Source: Shouchella hunanensis
GTDB lineage: Bacteria > Bacillota > Bacilli > Bacillales > Bacillaceae_D
Reading direction: 5' to 3'
NCBI RefSeq assembly: GCF_028735875.1
Contig: NZ_CP117834.1
Span: 2,406,001-2,470,000, forward strand
DNA: 64,000 nucleotides
Shown one piece after another: positions 43,690-52,045 of the stretch; the stretch's first letter is position 1; each line of letters opens with the position of its first letter. Under the pieces are notes generated by a model. That model was not told where the DNA came from. It did no database searches and saw only the letters and a program-made list of their open reading frames with translations. Position numbers and translations under genes: made by a program.

Positions 43690-44193
43690 ATGATGATCTT
43701 GAGATTTCATGAAAACGATACAGAGGAAGTGGTTTCGCTCTTTTATGAAACCGTTCATTCTGTTAATGCAAGAGACTATTCGCGAGAGCAAGTAGAGGCT
43801 TGGGCGGCTTTAGAGGATAAAAGTGAAAGAATCAACCGGTGGAAAAGATCATTAAATGAAAACCTAACGTTTGTTGTAAAAGTGAACGATCGAATCGTCG
43901 GCTTTGCTGATCTAACGTTTAATGGTTACTTAGACCGATTGTTTGTTCATAAAGAGTATCAAAGACAAGGGGTAGCATCTCTGCTAGTTGATAAACTTGA
44001 GAGCGAAGCAAAGCGATTAAAACTGCAAGCGATTGAAACAGAGTCAAGTATAACAGCAAAGGCATTTTTTACACATAGAGGCTACGTGACTGTTCGCCAA
44101 CAAACCGTTGAACGAAAAGGTGTTTATCTGACAAATTTAAAAATGAGAAAAGAACTAAGTGCGACTTCGTTCACGAGAACGATTCATGAATAA
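43690..44193 (+). CDS. GNAT-family N-acetyltransferase
   Basis: A 167-residue acetyl-CoA-dependent acetyltransferase. The acetyl-CoA loop (motif A) reads LFVHKEYQRQGVASLLVDKL, and GFADL is the preceding strand. The substrate is unknown. GGGGGAGA lies eight bases before the first of two adjacent ATGs. Confidence 0.87.
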   Translation: MMILRFHENDTEEVVSLFYETVHSVNARDYSREQVEAWAALEDKSERINRWKRSLNENLTFVVKVNDRIVGFADLTFNGYLDRLFVHKEYQRQGVASLLVDKLESEAKRLKLQAIETESSITAKAFFTHRGYVTVRQQTVERKGVYLTNLKMRKELSATSFTRTIHE

Positions 44194-44249
44194 TTATTAA
44201 GCAATGAAAGTTTCTTTTTTTAACTAGTGGATGTAAGGGAGAGGTGTAC

Positions 44250-44711
44250 ATGGGAATTAGAAACTCAGCAAAAGGAATTATCATTAGCGAAGATAAGATC
44301 TTAGTAACAAAAAATCGAGACTCAGAAGGGGTTTATTATCTTTTTCCTGGAGGTGGACAGGAGTGGGGGGAAACGTTGCATCATACTTTAATAAGAGAGT
44401 GTTTGGAAGAGGTGGGAAAAGAAGTAGATGTGAAAGAACTCCTTCACATCCGTGAGTATATAGGGAAAAATCACGAGCATGCTGCATTTGATTCCGCTGT
44501 TCACCAAGTTGAATTTTATTTTGTTTGTCATGCATTAAATGAATGTGGTGATCAAGCACCTACTCAACCAGACCAAAATCAAGTGGGGATGGAATGGCTT
44601 CCTATAGAGGCGTTGCTTGAGTATAGAATATACCCGAAAAGTTTAAGAAAATCTATTATTGAGTACCACAATGATAAGAAATCGTTCGTTTATCTAGGAG
44701 ACATTAATTAG
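44250..44711 (+). CDS. Nudix hydrolase
   Basis: A 153-residue pyrophosphohydrolase with a complete Nudix box from GGGQEWGETLHHTL to RECLEEVGKEV, containing the metal-binding REXXEE glutamates. The substrate (a nucleotide derivative) cannot be told from sequence. GGGAGAGG selects the ATG at 44250; the GTG at 44244 overlaps that ribosome site. Confidence 0.87.
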   Translation: MGIRNSAKGIIISEDKILVTKNRDSEGVYYLFPGGGQEWGETLHHTLIRECLEEVGKEVDVKELLHIREYIGKNHEHAAFDSAVHQVEFYFVCHALNECGDQAPTQPDQNQVGMEWLPIEALLEYRIYPKSLRKSIIEYHNDKKSFVYLGDIN

Positions 44712-44727
44712 TCAGCAAATTCCTAAG

Positions 44728-44824
44728 AACAGAAGCGGTTAGAATTGGTTTGACGGAGATCCTCTCGGAAAAGCAACATATTGAAAATCCGAGAGCGAAT
44801 GTTGGTTAGAAGCCGCCTTCTGTT
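44728..44824. repeat. Structured 97-nt intergenic element
   Basis: Outer arms AACAGAAGCGG (44728-44738) and CCGCCTTCTGTT (44813-44824) pair over 11 bp with one bulge. Inside, CTCTCGGA (44762-44769) and TCCGAGAG (44788-44795) pair perfectly over 8 bp. GGTTAGAA occurs twice as a direct repeat (44737, 44804). It lies between the convergent Nudix and flavin-reductase genes. It has no T-run. It could be a small RNA, a miniature transposable element or a 3'-end stabiliser. Confidence 0.5.
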
Positions 44825-44882
44825 ACAGATTATATAGGTGCAAGTTGTTTAAGTCGTTCTTTCTGAAGGTGTTCTGTCTTGG

Positions 44883-45449
44883 CTACAAATGATTCGTCTG
44901 TTGATGGAGCATTCGGGGTGCATCTTTTGTAAGCGACCGATATTCAGATCGACCAATATACATTGGGATCGCTACATGTTCAAAGTTGATCGTATTACTA
45001 GAAGTAAACGCTTTCTCATTTCGATAGCTTTGCATGACTTCGCCGACAATCCACTCGTGAGTACCGTAGGTGTGCTCGCCCACTATGTTACATTCATAAG
45101 CAAAATAAGCATCTTCAATTATAGGAACGTTACACAGTTCACTTAAGTGATAAGGAATATTAAAGAGATCAAATTTATTCTGTTCTCTCCCACTATATGT
45201 GCCGCTAAGTTGAATCCACTTGGAATGTTGGCTAGGGAGAAACTGGACCGCGAAGGTTTTGCTTTGTGAGATGAGCTCATATGTATACGTTTCTTTTCGT
45301 AAGGCGAACCCGTAATGCCCTGGGTTTGTTCCCATAAAGGTGTGCCATCCAGACGCCATTACATTGACTTGTTCATTTGATTTACTCGTTATGACAGCTA
45401 CCATGCTTGGGTAGGTATGCCATGAAGCTTTTGAAATAGGTTTTAACAT
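44883..45449 (-). CDS. Flavin-reductase-like FMN-binding split-barrel protein
   Basis: A 188-residue protein of the flavin reductase (FlaRed) domain family. Supporting stretches are MVAVITSKSNEQVNVMASG at the N-terminus and FALRKETYTYELI, where FMN phosphate contacts are expected. It may reduce flavin for a partner oxygenase or be a stand-alone FMN protein. AAGGAG is eight bases before the ATG. It is monocistronic. Confidence 0.83.
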   Translation of the reverse strand: MLKPISKASWHTYPSMVAVITSKSNEQVNVMASGWHTFMGTNPGHYGFALRKETYTYELISQSKTFAVQFLPSQHSKWIQLSGTYSGREQNKFDLFNIPYHLSELCNVPIIEDAYFAYECNIVGEHTYGTHEWIVGEVMQSYRNEKAFTSSNTINFEHVAIPMYIGRSEYRSLTKDAPRMLHQQTNHL

Positions 45450-45607
45450 ATGTAGTACTCCTTCTTCTTTTTGGTTGGTATAAAGAAACGACTGGTTTCA
45501 TCATAAAAGGACTTTGTGTTTCGGGCAACAAAAAACGCTACGATCAGCTTTTATTTTATAATAAAAGAAAATGAATCGGATGATTTTCTTAACAAGAGGA
45601 GCATTGG

Positions 45608-45676
45608 ATGAGCCTTCTTTGGCGTATGGATCAACAACAATGCCTCGAACTAGTCCCTGCTCTATATGAATGCTAA
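45608..45676 (+). CDS. Possible 22-residue small protein upstream of pepF
   Basis: The frame encodes MSLLWRMDQQQCLELVPALY plus Glu-Cys and then TAA. AGAGGAG sits six bases before the ATG, as good a ribosome site as the real genes have. It ends 26 bases before pepF. It may be a leader peptide or short protein, or the remains of a lost gene's 5' end; no family is recognisable. Confidence 0.35.
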   Translation: MSLLWRMDQQQCLELVPALYEC

Positions 45677-45702
45677 AATGGGTGAAAAGGAGTTGGTAGA
45701 CG

Positions 45703-47388
45703 ATGGCAACCTTTTATAAGGAACCTTTTTCACTTGAAGAGACGGATAAGCTTGAAGCACGGTACAATGAGTTGTTGAACATTCCGCTTGATTCAGTGGA
45801 GCAGGTGGAAGTATTTCTACAAAAAGAATCGGACCTATCCGATGAACTGGAAGAAATGATGACAGGTCATTATGTTGAATTTAATAGCTATAACGACTCT
45901 AAGGAAGCGAAGCGTGTATTTGAGCATGATCAGCAAGTTGTGTTGCCGATTGTAAAGAAATACTCCGCTTTATTGGATGATGCGTTTCTCTCATCCAACG
46001 TTTTAGCTCAATTACCAGAGGAACAGTATGGCTATTTAGTAAAAAGACGAAAAAGCGCACAGGCATTATTTCAAGAAGCAACGATTCAACTAGAGGTAGA
46101 AGAAGATCAACTGGCGACTACTTATTTCGAACATACTGGATCAATGACGGTTGATTGGAATGGGGAAGAATTAACGCTACCTCAATTAGTTGCTTATTAT
46201 GAAAGTGTTGACCGTGATCAACGAAAACGAGCCATGACGAAATTGCGTGAGGCTTACATAGAAAAAGAAGAGCCTTTGCAGGAGATTTTGTCAGAGCTTA
46301 TCCGACTGAGGCAGAAAAAGGCTGAAAACGCAGGATTTACGAATTTTGCGGATTATATGTTTCAGAAGTATGATCGGTTTGACTACACACCAGCGGATTG
46401 CAAACGCTTAGCAGAGAATGTCGCGACGTATGTGAAGCCGGTTGTTGAAAAAATTCATAAGCGGCATCAGCAAGGATTAGGGTTAGATTCGTATTTGCCA
46501 TGGGATCGTAGCGCCATCAAGCCTGGGGAAGAGCCGTTAAAACCATTTGACACAACAGAAGAGCTTATTTCAAAGACAGAAAAAGTGTTAAATCAGCTTG
46601 ACCCTTCTTTTGGTCAGCTTCTTTCTCAGCTTAATGAAGGGAACACGCTCGATCTTGAAAGCAGGAAAGGGAAATCGCCAGGTGGGTTCTGTTCGTCACT
46701 GCCACTTTCGCAGCTTTCTGTTATTTTTATGAACCATGCGAAACAGCATAAGGATATGATTACTCTTATTCATGAAATGGGGCATTGCATTCATAACGAT
46801 AGGAAGAAAGATCTTTCTCTAGCTGCTTATCGTGATACGCCAATGGAATCAAGTGAACTAGCAAGCATGTCAATGGAGTTATTTACGCTGCCGTTTTGGA
46901 ATGTCTACTATGAGAATCACGAAGAGTATGAGCGTGCCAAACAGAAACAATTAGAATCGATTGTAACGTTCTTACCAATTGGGATGGTGATTGATTCGTT
47001 TCAACATTGGCTGTATGAGCACCCGAACCATTCAAAGGAAGAGCGCAATAAGAAGTATCAAGAATTGCTGACAAAACTTCAGTCGAATGTCGTTGATTGG
47101 TCTGGTTATGAAAAGTGGCAAGAAACCCAGTGGCTTAGCGTGCTTCATATTTTTGAAGTGCCATTTTATTATATCGAATATGTCATTGCCCAGCTTGGAG
47201 CCATGCAGCTATACAAGCAATATAAAGAACATCCAGAAGAGACATTAAAACGGTATAAAGCCGCACTTGCCCTAGGCAGTTCAACGTCATTAACGGATGT
47301 CTATAAAGCAGCGGGGATAGCGTTTGATTTCTCAGAAGACATGATTCGTTCGCTTATGGCGTTTATGGAAAAAGAATTAAAGTTATAA
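45703..47388 (+). CDS. pepF: Oligoendopeptidase F-type M3 peptidase
   Basis: A 561-residue cytoplasmic zinc peptidase of the M3 family. The HEXXH motif is His357-Glu358-x-x-His361 in LIHEMGHCIHND, with a downstream MESSELASMSMEL region providing the third ligand Glu. It cleaves oligopeptides of roughly 6-20 residues. AAAGGAG precedes the ATG. The convergent sda gene lies immediately downstream. Confidence 0.92.
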   Translation: MATFYKEPFSLEETDKLEARYNELLNIPLDSVEQVEVFLQKESDLSDELEEMMTGHYVEFNSYNDSKEAKRVFEHDQQVVLPIVKKYSALLDDAFLSSNVLAQLPEEQYGYLVKRRKSAQALFQEATIQLEVEEDQLATTYFEHTGSMTVDWNGEELTLPQLVAYYESVDRDQRKRAMTKLREAYIEKEEPLQEILSELIRLRQKKAENAGFTNFADYMFQKYDRFDYTPADCKRLAENVATYVKPVVEKIHKRHQQGLGLDSYLPWDRSAIKPGEEPLKPFDTTEELISKTEKVLNQLDPSFGQLLSQLNEGNTLDLESRKGKSPGGFCSSLPLSQLSVIFMNHAKQHKDMITLIHEMGHCIHNDRKKDLSLAAYRDTPMESSELASMSMELFTLPFWNVYYENHEEYERAKQKQLESIVTFLPIGMVIDSFQHWLYEHPNHSKEERNKKYQELLTKLQSNVVDWSGYEKWQETQWLSVLHIFEVPFYYIEYVIAQLGAMQLYKQYKEHPEETLKRYKAALALGSSTSLTDVYKAAGIAFDFSEDMIRSLMAFMEKELKL

Positions 47389-47414
47389 AAAGCCTACCCC
47401 ATAAAAAGGTAGGC
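47386..47414 (-). terminator. Terminator of sda
   Basis: GCCTACC and GGTAGGC form a perfect 7-bp stem; on the minus strand it is followed by TTTTT, whose plus-strand copy reaches the pepF stop codon. Confidence 0.75.
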
Positions 47415-47418
47415 AAAG

Positions 47419-47451
47419 AAGATCGTTCTACTACTAAGAACGATCTTTTTT
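47419..47451 (+). terminator. Terminator of pepF, inside the end of sda
   Basis: AGATCGTTCT and AGAACGATCT form a perfect 10-bp stem followed by six T. Its right half encodes the last codons and stop of sda on the other strand. Confidence 0.85.
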
Positions 47452-47586
47452 CATATGTATATGTTTCAGGAGACCTCGACGCCGAAGTTCTTGTTTAATA
47501 ATGGAAATAAAGTCAGCATTTAAACAATGTTGGATCGCACGATCATATGCTTCTAGAAGAAGATCATCGGATAGTTGCTGTAACAT
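47434..47586 (-). CDS. sda: Sda, checkpoint inhibitor of sporulation kinase
   Basis: Sda binds the histidine kinase KinA and blocks the phosphorelay when replication is disturbed. The 50-residue protein has the family helical hairpin: LSDDLLLEAYDRAI, then LNADFISIIKQELRRRGL, close to B. subtilis Sda (46 residues). GGGGAG precedes the ATG at 47586; longer in-frame extensions lack ribosome sites. It is convergent with pepF and shares terminator DNA with it. A long inverted repeat lies upstream. Confidence 0.9.
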   Translation of the reverse strand: MLQQLSDDLLLEAYDRAIQHCLNADFISIIKQELRRRGLLKHIHMKKDRS

Positions 47587-47640
47587 GACGAGGCTCCCCT
47601 TTGTTTTAGGATTCTGCTTGTATACATGTAATTTATCACA

Positions 47641-47678
47641 ATATATAGTGTTAATCAATATAATCTCACACTATATAT
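47641..47678. promoter_or_regulatory. Inverted repeat upstream of sda
   Basis: ATATATAGTGT and ACACTATATAT form a perfect 11+11 inverted repeat with a 16-base AT-rich spacer, 55 bases upstream of the sda start. It lies where the promoter is expected. I find no consensus DnaA boxes (TTATCCACA), which control sda in B. subtilis. Confidence 0.5.
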
Positions 47679-47748
47679 ACTTATTTTTTGTGCTTAATCG
47701 AAGTTCGACACAAAGCGACTGTCTTCCATCATAACAGTCAGATAGGGG

Positions 47749-48102
47749 TTAATGTTTTCGACAAACATCTTTGATCATACGAAGGTTTAACCATTCGTAG
47801 TCGTCTGATAAAAGGAGTTTAATACGCTTGTTCAAATCATCATACTTCGTGACCTTTCCATCTAGTGAGTGGTAACGACCATCATGCCAGAATGTTACGG
47901 TAGTGTCGTACTGTTGCTTAATCGCATCCATAATGGTTTCACCTAGCTCCTGCCAGCTGTCTTCGGATAACGGCTCATGTAGCGGAATATAGCTTTCCTG
48001 TTGTTGTAGTTTAAGCCATCCTTCTTTGTGCTCTGGCAGCATCATCCGACTGCCTTCCCACAGTAAATTCCCTCGTTTGACAAACAATTCTTCTTTACGC
48101 AT
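47749..48102 (-). CDS. YolD-like family protein
   Basis: A 117-residue protein matching the YolD-like family: VKRGNLLWEGSRMMLPEH near the N-terminus and a beta-rich C-terminal half (YHSLDGKVTKYDDLNKRIKL). YolD proteins are often encoded with or near Y-family polymerases or other SOS genes, though none is adjacent here. AAAGG is nine bases from the ATG at 48102. The promoter carries a LexA-type box. Confidence 0.85.
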   Translation of the reverse strand: MRKEELFVKRGNLLWEGSRMMLPEHKEGWLKLQQQESYIPLHEPLSEDSWQELGETIMDAIKQQYDTTVTFWHDGRYHSLDGKVTKYDDLNKRIKLLLSDDYEWLNLRMIKDVCRKH

Positions 48103-48131
48103 GGCGAACATCCTTTCGTCTTTTTCTTCTT

Positions 48132-48161
48132 ATTATAGACGAATGTGCGTTCGTTATTCAA
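48132..48161 (-). promoter_or_regulatory. YolD promoter with embedded LexA (SOS) box
   Basis: On the minus strand TTGAAT, 18 bases and TATAAT form a promoter. Its spacer holds CGAACGCACATTCG (48140-48153), one mismatch from the Bacillus LexA box CGAAC-N4-GTTCG. LexA bound there would block transcription until DNA damage. Confidence 0.7.
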
Positions 48162-48253
48162 TGGGGATTGTTGGATAATCATGAAATAGAATGTTTTTCA
48201 AGATCCGATAAAGGGTATGAAGTGGTGATACTTACTTAGAAAAGAGGGAATAT

Positions 48254-51200
48254 ATGCGCTGGATTATTGATCGACCAAAGCTAATGGTCTTATTCTTTAC
48301 AATGCTAACGGTTGTCGGAGCGATTAGCTTTACGCAGCTTTCACAACGAGAAATACCAGAATTTGAACCGCCAATTGGTCAAATTATTACCGCTTACCCA
48401 GGCGCTTCATCAGAAGAAGTGGAGCGACAAATTACAAGTCAAATCGAAGATATTTTAAGTGGGTATGAAGAAATTGCTTCCTATGAATCGGTTTCTGCAC
48501 CTAGCTTATCTCTTATTACGGTCGAACTCGACGAAAGTGTCGGAAAAGAATCGACTATTTGGAATGACGTATCTCAACAAGTAAATGGGCTCTCTTCCAC
48601 GTTACCGGACGATGCTCTAAATCCTGAGGTAGAAACAGATCTAGGGGATCAAGGGCTCGCTACGTATCAAATCACCTATAATGAAAATGTAGACGTTGAT
48701 GAGCTCATACAGCTCATTGATCTGTATGAAGAAAAGCTGTCTTCACTTGTTGATATAACAGGTGTTGACGTACAGGGAGTCGTAGAGCAAGAAATAGCGG
48801 TTAGGCTCGATGCGGAAGCAATGGAAGAGAACAACCTTTCATACGCACAAGTACTCGGAGTCTTGCAAGGTGAAGAAACTACATCACCGATAGGCGAATG
48901 GGAAACAGAAGGAGCCGTCGTTCCTGTTAATATGGAAACGTATCAGGATGTGTCTTCCTTTAATAATCTGCCTGTTGGTGTAGATGAAGAAGGCAACATT
49001 GTTCGACTGCAAGATGTTGGAGTGATGGAAAAAAGCTATAAAGCACGTGAAGAAGCTGTACAATTTAATGGTGAGCGAGCGTTGTCGTTAACCTTTACGT
49101 TACAGTCAGGTAGTAGTGTACCTGCCGCACAAAATGAACTCGACGGGTACGTTGATGAACTCGAAAGCGAGTTACCCGCAGGAGCAGAAATGGAGCTGTT
49201 ATATTCCCAAAGTGACCTCGTATCAGAGCTTTTTGCAGATTTAGCGTGGTCATTTGGATTTGCTTTTCTAGCTGTTCTCATTGTGTGTTCATTAGGCTTG
49301 CGAATAGGGTCTGCCATCAGTGTGGCGATTGCCGTTCCTGTATCGCTTAGCATTGGCTCACTGGCACTACCATTTGCTAATGTTGATTTAAATCAAATTT
49401 CTCTTATTGCCTATATCCTTGTGCTAGCCATCTTAGTCGATGATGCCATTGTCGTCAATGATAATATTGAGCGTCAATTAAAGCTAGGCAAACCAGCAAA
49501 AGAGGCAGCGAGAAAAGGTACGACAGAAGTACTCGGTTCTGTTATTACGTCAACCATTATTGTGGTGTTTACATTCTTTCCGATTTTATTCTTACCAGGT
49601 GGAGCAGGGGAATTTATTCGTCCGCTACCTGTTGTTGTTATTAGTGCCATTGTTGCATCGACAGCCGTTGGCTTAATCGGTGTCCCTGTTTATCGTGTAT
49701 GGAGAGAGAAACGAAAGCCAACAAAGCAAGATGGGCGATCAGCAGGTCTTGCAGGACCACTTTTAGAAAAAAGCGGAAACTGGTATGGGCGGAAATTAAT
49801 GAAAGGCGTTGTAAACCATCCCTTTATTGTTGCTTTCACGGGTTTAATTGTTGGGACGGCTGCATATGCTCTTATTCCATGGATTCCGATTGAGTTCTTC
49901 CCAGATTCTGATCGAGAAGAGGTGTTTGTTGAGACGACGTTAGCGGATGGTACACCACTTGCACAAACAGAGGAAGAAGCTGAAGCGATTGCCTCTTGGC
50001 TAGGAAGGCACGACTTTGTTCGATCTGTATCTACCTATTCAGGAACATCCATTCCGCGTTTGTTTAACGCCAATGGTGGCGGCGAAGAAAGTCAAAACCA
50101 AGCAAATTTCCTAGTGTTTATTGATAAAGAGGAGATTGAAGCAAGAACAGCAATGGATCTATGGAGTGAAACGTTACCTGAAGCTTTTTCAGTTATTGAA
50201 ACGTACGAGGTATCCATTATTGAATCCGGTCCTCCAGTAGGTGCACCCATTGCGATTGACATCAGTGGGCCATCTATTGACGAATTAATGGTGAAAAGTG
50301 CCGAGGCTAAGGAGCTTTTACTTAACGTAGACGGTGTGTTAAATGTTGATGATACCATTGGGAATCCCGTTCAATCGTATGTAGTTGAATTATACCGAGA
50401 GGCAATGGAGGAGAATGGATTAACAAGTGATGAGCTTTCTCAGTCGTTGGCAGTACTTGGCGAAGGTATCCCGCTTGGAACATTTGATGAAGACGGAGAG
50501 TTACTTGATTGGCGTCTTGTCTTTGAAGGGGATGAACGTGAACTACTTGATACGGTAACGATAGCTGGTGAAACAGGAAATCGAGTTCCGTTAACTGACG
50601 TTGTTTCTCTCTCAGAGGAAGAAATCCAACCACGAATTCCTCGTCAACAAGGAGAGCGCTCTGTCACCGTTCGTGCTTTTCCAGCAGAGAACCAATCAGC
50701 TGATGACATTATTGCAGAAGTTGAAGACGAGCTTCTTGCGTTAGAAGAAAGTGACTACAGTGTTCAAATCGGTGGAGAAACGTCTGAGCGTACAGAAGTT
50801 TTTGTACAGATTGGCCAAATTTTTCTTATTGTCGTCTTTCTTATTCTAATTGCGATGGTCATTCAATTTTATTCATTAACGATTCCGTTCATTGTTCTTA
50901 GTGCAGTGTATTTGGCTTTTTCAGGAGCGATGATCGGACTGTTTCTAACACAAACAGGTTTAGGTTTTATGTCATTAATGGGTGGTGTTAGTCTAGCTGG
51001 GATTGTCGTTCGAAATGGGATTGTGCTCATTGAATTTATTGAACAGCGAAGAAGAGAGGGACTTCTACCTAAAGAAGCGGTGATGCTTGCAGCGGAACAA
51101 CGTTTTCGACCGATTGTATTAACCTCGCTTGTAACGATTGCTGGTTTAATCCCAATTGCGTTTGGGAACAGCACGTTGTTTCAACCATTAGGCATTACCA

Positions 51201-51298
51201 TTGTGTCTGGAGCACTATTTTCAGCGGTATTAACGTTATTTGTTGTACCGGCGCTTTATTTAGTGAGAGTACGTTTGAAAGAGGGTAAATTAGAGTAA
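48254..51298 (+). CDS. RND-family efflux transporter (SwrC/AcrB-like)
   Basis: A 1014-residue proton-driven exporter with twelve membrane segments and two large extracytoplasmic loops (about residues 35-310 and 540-820). The TM4 motif AILVDDAIVVNDNIERQL contains the paired Asp residues of the proton path. It resembles Gram-positive RND proteins such as B. subtilis SwrC, involved in surfactin self-resistance. No membrane-fusion partner is encoded beside it. AGAGGG precedes the ATG, and a strong terminator follows. Confidence 0.92.
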   Translation: MRWIIDRPKLMVLFFTMLTVVGAISFTQLSQREIPEFEPPIGQIITAYPGASSEEVERQITSQIEDILSGYEEIASYESVSAPSLSLITVELDESVGKESTIWNDVSQQVNGLSSTLPDDALNPEVETDLGDQGLATYQITYNENVDVDELIQLIDLYEEKLSSLVDITGVDVQGVVEQEIAVRLDAEAMEENNLSYAQVLGVLQGEETTSPIGEWETEGAVVPVNMETYQDVSSFNNLPVGVDEEGNIVRLQDVGVMEKSYKAREEAVQFNGERALSLTFTLQSGSSVPAAQNELDGYVDELESELPAGAEMELLYSQSDLVSELFADLAWSFGFAFLAVLIVCSLGLRIGSAISVAIAVPVSLSIGSLALPFANVDLNQISLIAYILVLAILVDDAIVVNDNIERQLKLGKPAKEAARKGTTEVLGSVITSTIIVVFTFFPILFLPGGAGEFIRPLPVVVISAIVASTAVGLIGVPVYRVWREKRKPTKQDGRSAGLAGPLLEKSGNWYGRKLMKGVVNHPFIVAFTGLIVGTAAYALIPWIPIEFFPDSDREEVFVETTLADGTPLAQTEEEAEAIASWLGRHDFVRSVSTYSGTSIPRLFNANGGGEESQNQANFLVFIDKEEIEARTAMDLWSETLPEAFSVIETYEVSIIESGPPVGAPIAIDISGPSIDELMVKSAEAKELLLNVDGVLNVDDTIGNPVQSYVVELYREAMEENGLTSDELSQSLAVLGEGIPLGTFDEDGELLDWRLVFEGDERELLDTVTIAGETGNRVPLTDVVSLSEEEIQPRIPRQQGERSVTVRAFPAENQSADDIIAEVEDELLALEESDYSVQIGGETSERTEVFVQIGQIFLIVVFLILIAMVIQFYSLTIPFIVLSAVYLAFSGAMIGLFLTQTGLGFMSLMGGVSLAGIVVRNGIVLIEFIEQRRREGLLPKEAVMLAAEQRFRPIVLTSLVTIAGLIPIAFGNSTLFQPLGITIVSGALFSAVLTLFVVPALYLVRVRLKEGKLE

Positions 51299-51308
51299 AA
51301 GAAATTAA

Positions 51309-51356
51309 TAAAAAAGCTGTTTTAGAGGGTTTACCCCACTAAAGCAGCTTTTTTTG
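51309..51356. terminator. Bidirectional terminator, RND and Gls24 genes
   Basis: AAAAAAGCTGTTTTAG pairs with CTAAAGCAGCTTTTTT (one G-U pair) around a 13-base loop, giving T-runs on both strands between the convergent genes. Confidence 0.9.
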
Positions 51357-51365
51357 TTTTGCGCC

Positions 51366-51833
51366 TTATTCAACTCGGTTTGAATCCGGTCGTGATTTTG
51401 AACTTGAGCGGTTATCTTCAAATTCTTCACGTGTAAAAACGTCGTCTACATTCATATTAAATTCAACAAGCTCTAATCCAGTCATTTGGTGAATATTTCT
51501 TGCTACACTCTCTTTAATATCCTTATAAATAGCTGGAATGCTCTTTCCGTATTCAACATATACTTCAAGGTCAATGGCTACTTGCTTTTCGCCGACGTCT
51601 GCGCGAATGCCTTTTGTAATACTTTCTTCTCTGCCGAATGTCTCTTTCATTCCTTGGAAGAAGCTTCCGCTCATACCGAGAATACCGTCTGTTTCAATTG
51701 TTGCTAATGCGGCAATTTTTTTTATGACTTCATCATCGTAGGTTAAGTGATTACGATTTTCTTGTTGCGTATTCTGTTGTTCCTGTTCTATTTGTTCAGT
51801 TGTTTTTTCTGTTGAACGAATTGTTGTGGCCAT
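51366..51833 (-). CDS. Asp23/Gls24-family envelope stress protein
   Basis: A 155-residue protein with a Gln/Glu-rich N-terminus (1-30), the Asp23/Gls24 domain (about 30-135; LATIETDGILGMSG, DLEVYVEYG) and a charged tail. Relatives are abundant membrane-associated or cell-wall-stress proteins in staphylococci and bacilli. AAAAGGAGTG precedes the ATG. A sigma-B-like promoter at 51894-51919 fits S. aureus asp23, a classical sigma-B gene. Confidence 0.9.
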   Translation of the reverse strand: MATTIRSTEKTTEQIEQEQQNTQQENRNHLTYDDEVIKKIAALATIETDGILGMSGSFFQGMKETFGREESITKGIRADVGEKQVAIDLEVYVEYGKSIPAIYKDIKESVARNIHQMTGLELVEFNMNVDDVFTREEFEDNRSSSKSRPDSNRVE

Positions 51834-51893
51834 TTTGTATCACTCCTTTTTATCGTTAATCCTACCGAGTAGGAACGATGACTTATCCTGTGT

Positions 51894-51919
51894 GTAACCG
51901 TTCTTTAACAAGATTAAAC
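51894..51919 (-). promoter_or_regulatory. Candidate sigma-B promoter of the Gls24 gene
   Basis: On the minus strand a perfect GTTTAA is followed after 14 bases by GGTTAC (two mismatches to GGGTAT), 61 bases before the start codon. Confidence 0.45.
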
Positions 51920-52016
51920 ATTTGCGTTACGAAACTTCCTACAATTCCGCTGCTAACAAAAGTGTGAGTGAAGAAAAATAGTCAGCTTACAGAAAGAATT
52001 ATTAGAAAATAAGTAG

Positions 52017-52045
52017 TTGACAGTCTATTTAATCAAGAGTAGAAT
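52017..52045 (+). promoter_or_regulatory. Sigma-A promoter of the sulfate assimilation operon
   Basis: TTGACA, 17 bases, then TAGAAT. The leader to the cysH start is only about 60 bases, too short for an S-box riboswitch, so control must be by a protein. Confidence 0.75.

Noticed and set aside
45548-45567. AT-rich inverted repeat CTTTTATT-N4-AATAAAAG
   Set aside because: Short and low-complexity, of a kind expected by chance in AT-rich intergenic DNA; no promoter was identified beside it.
47587-47720. DnaA boxes upstream of sda
   Set aside because: The best candidate, TTTATCACA, differs from TTATCCACA at three positions.
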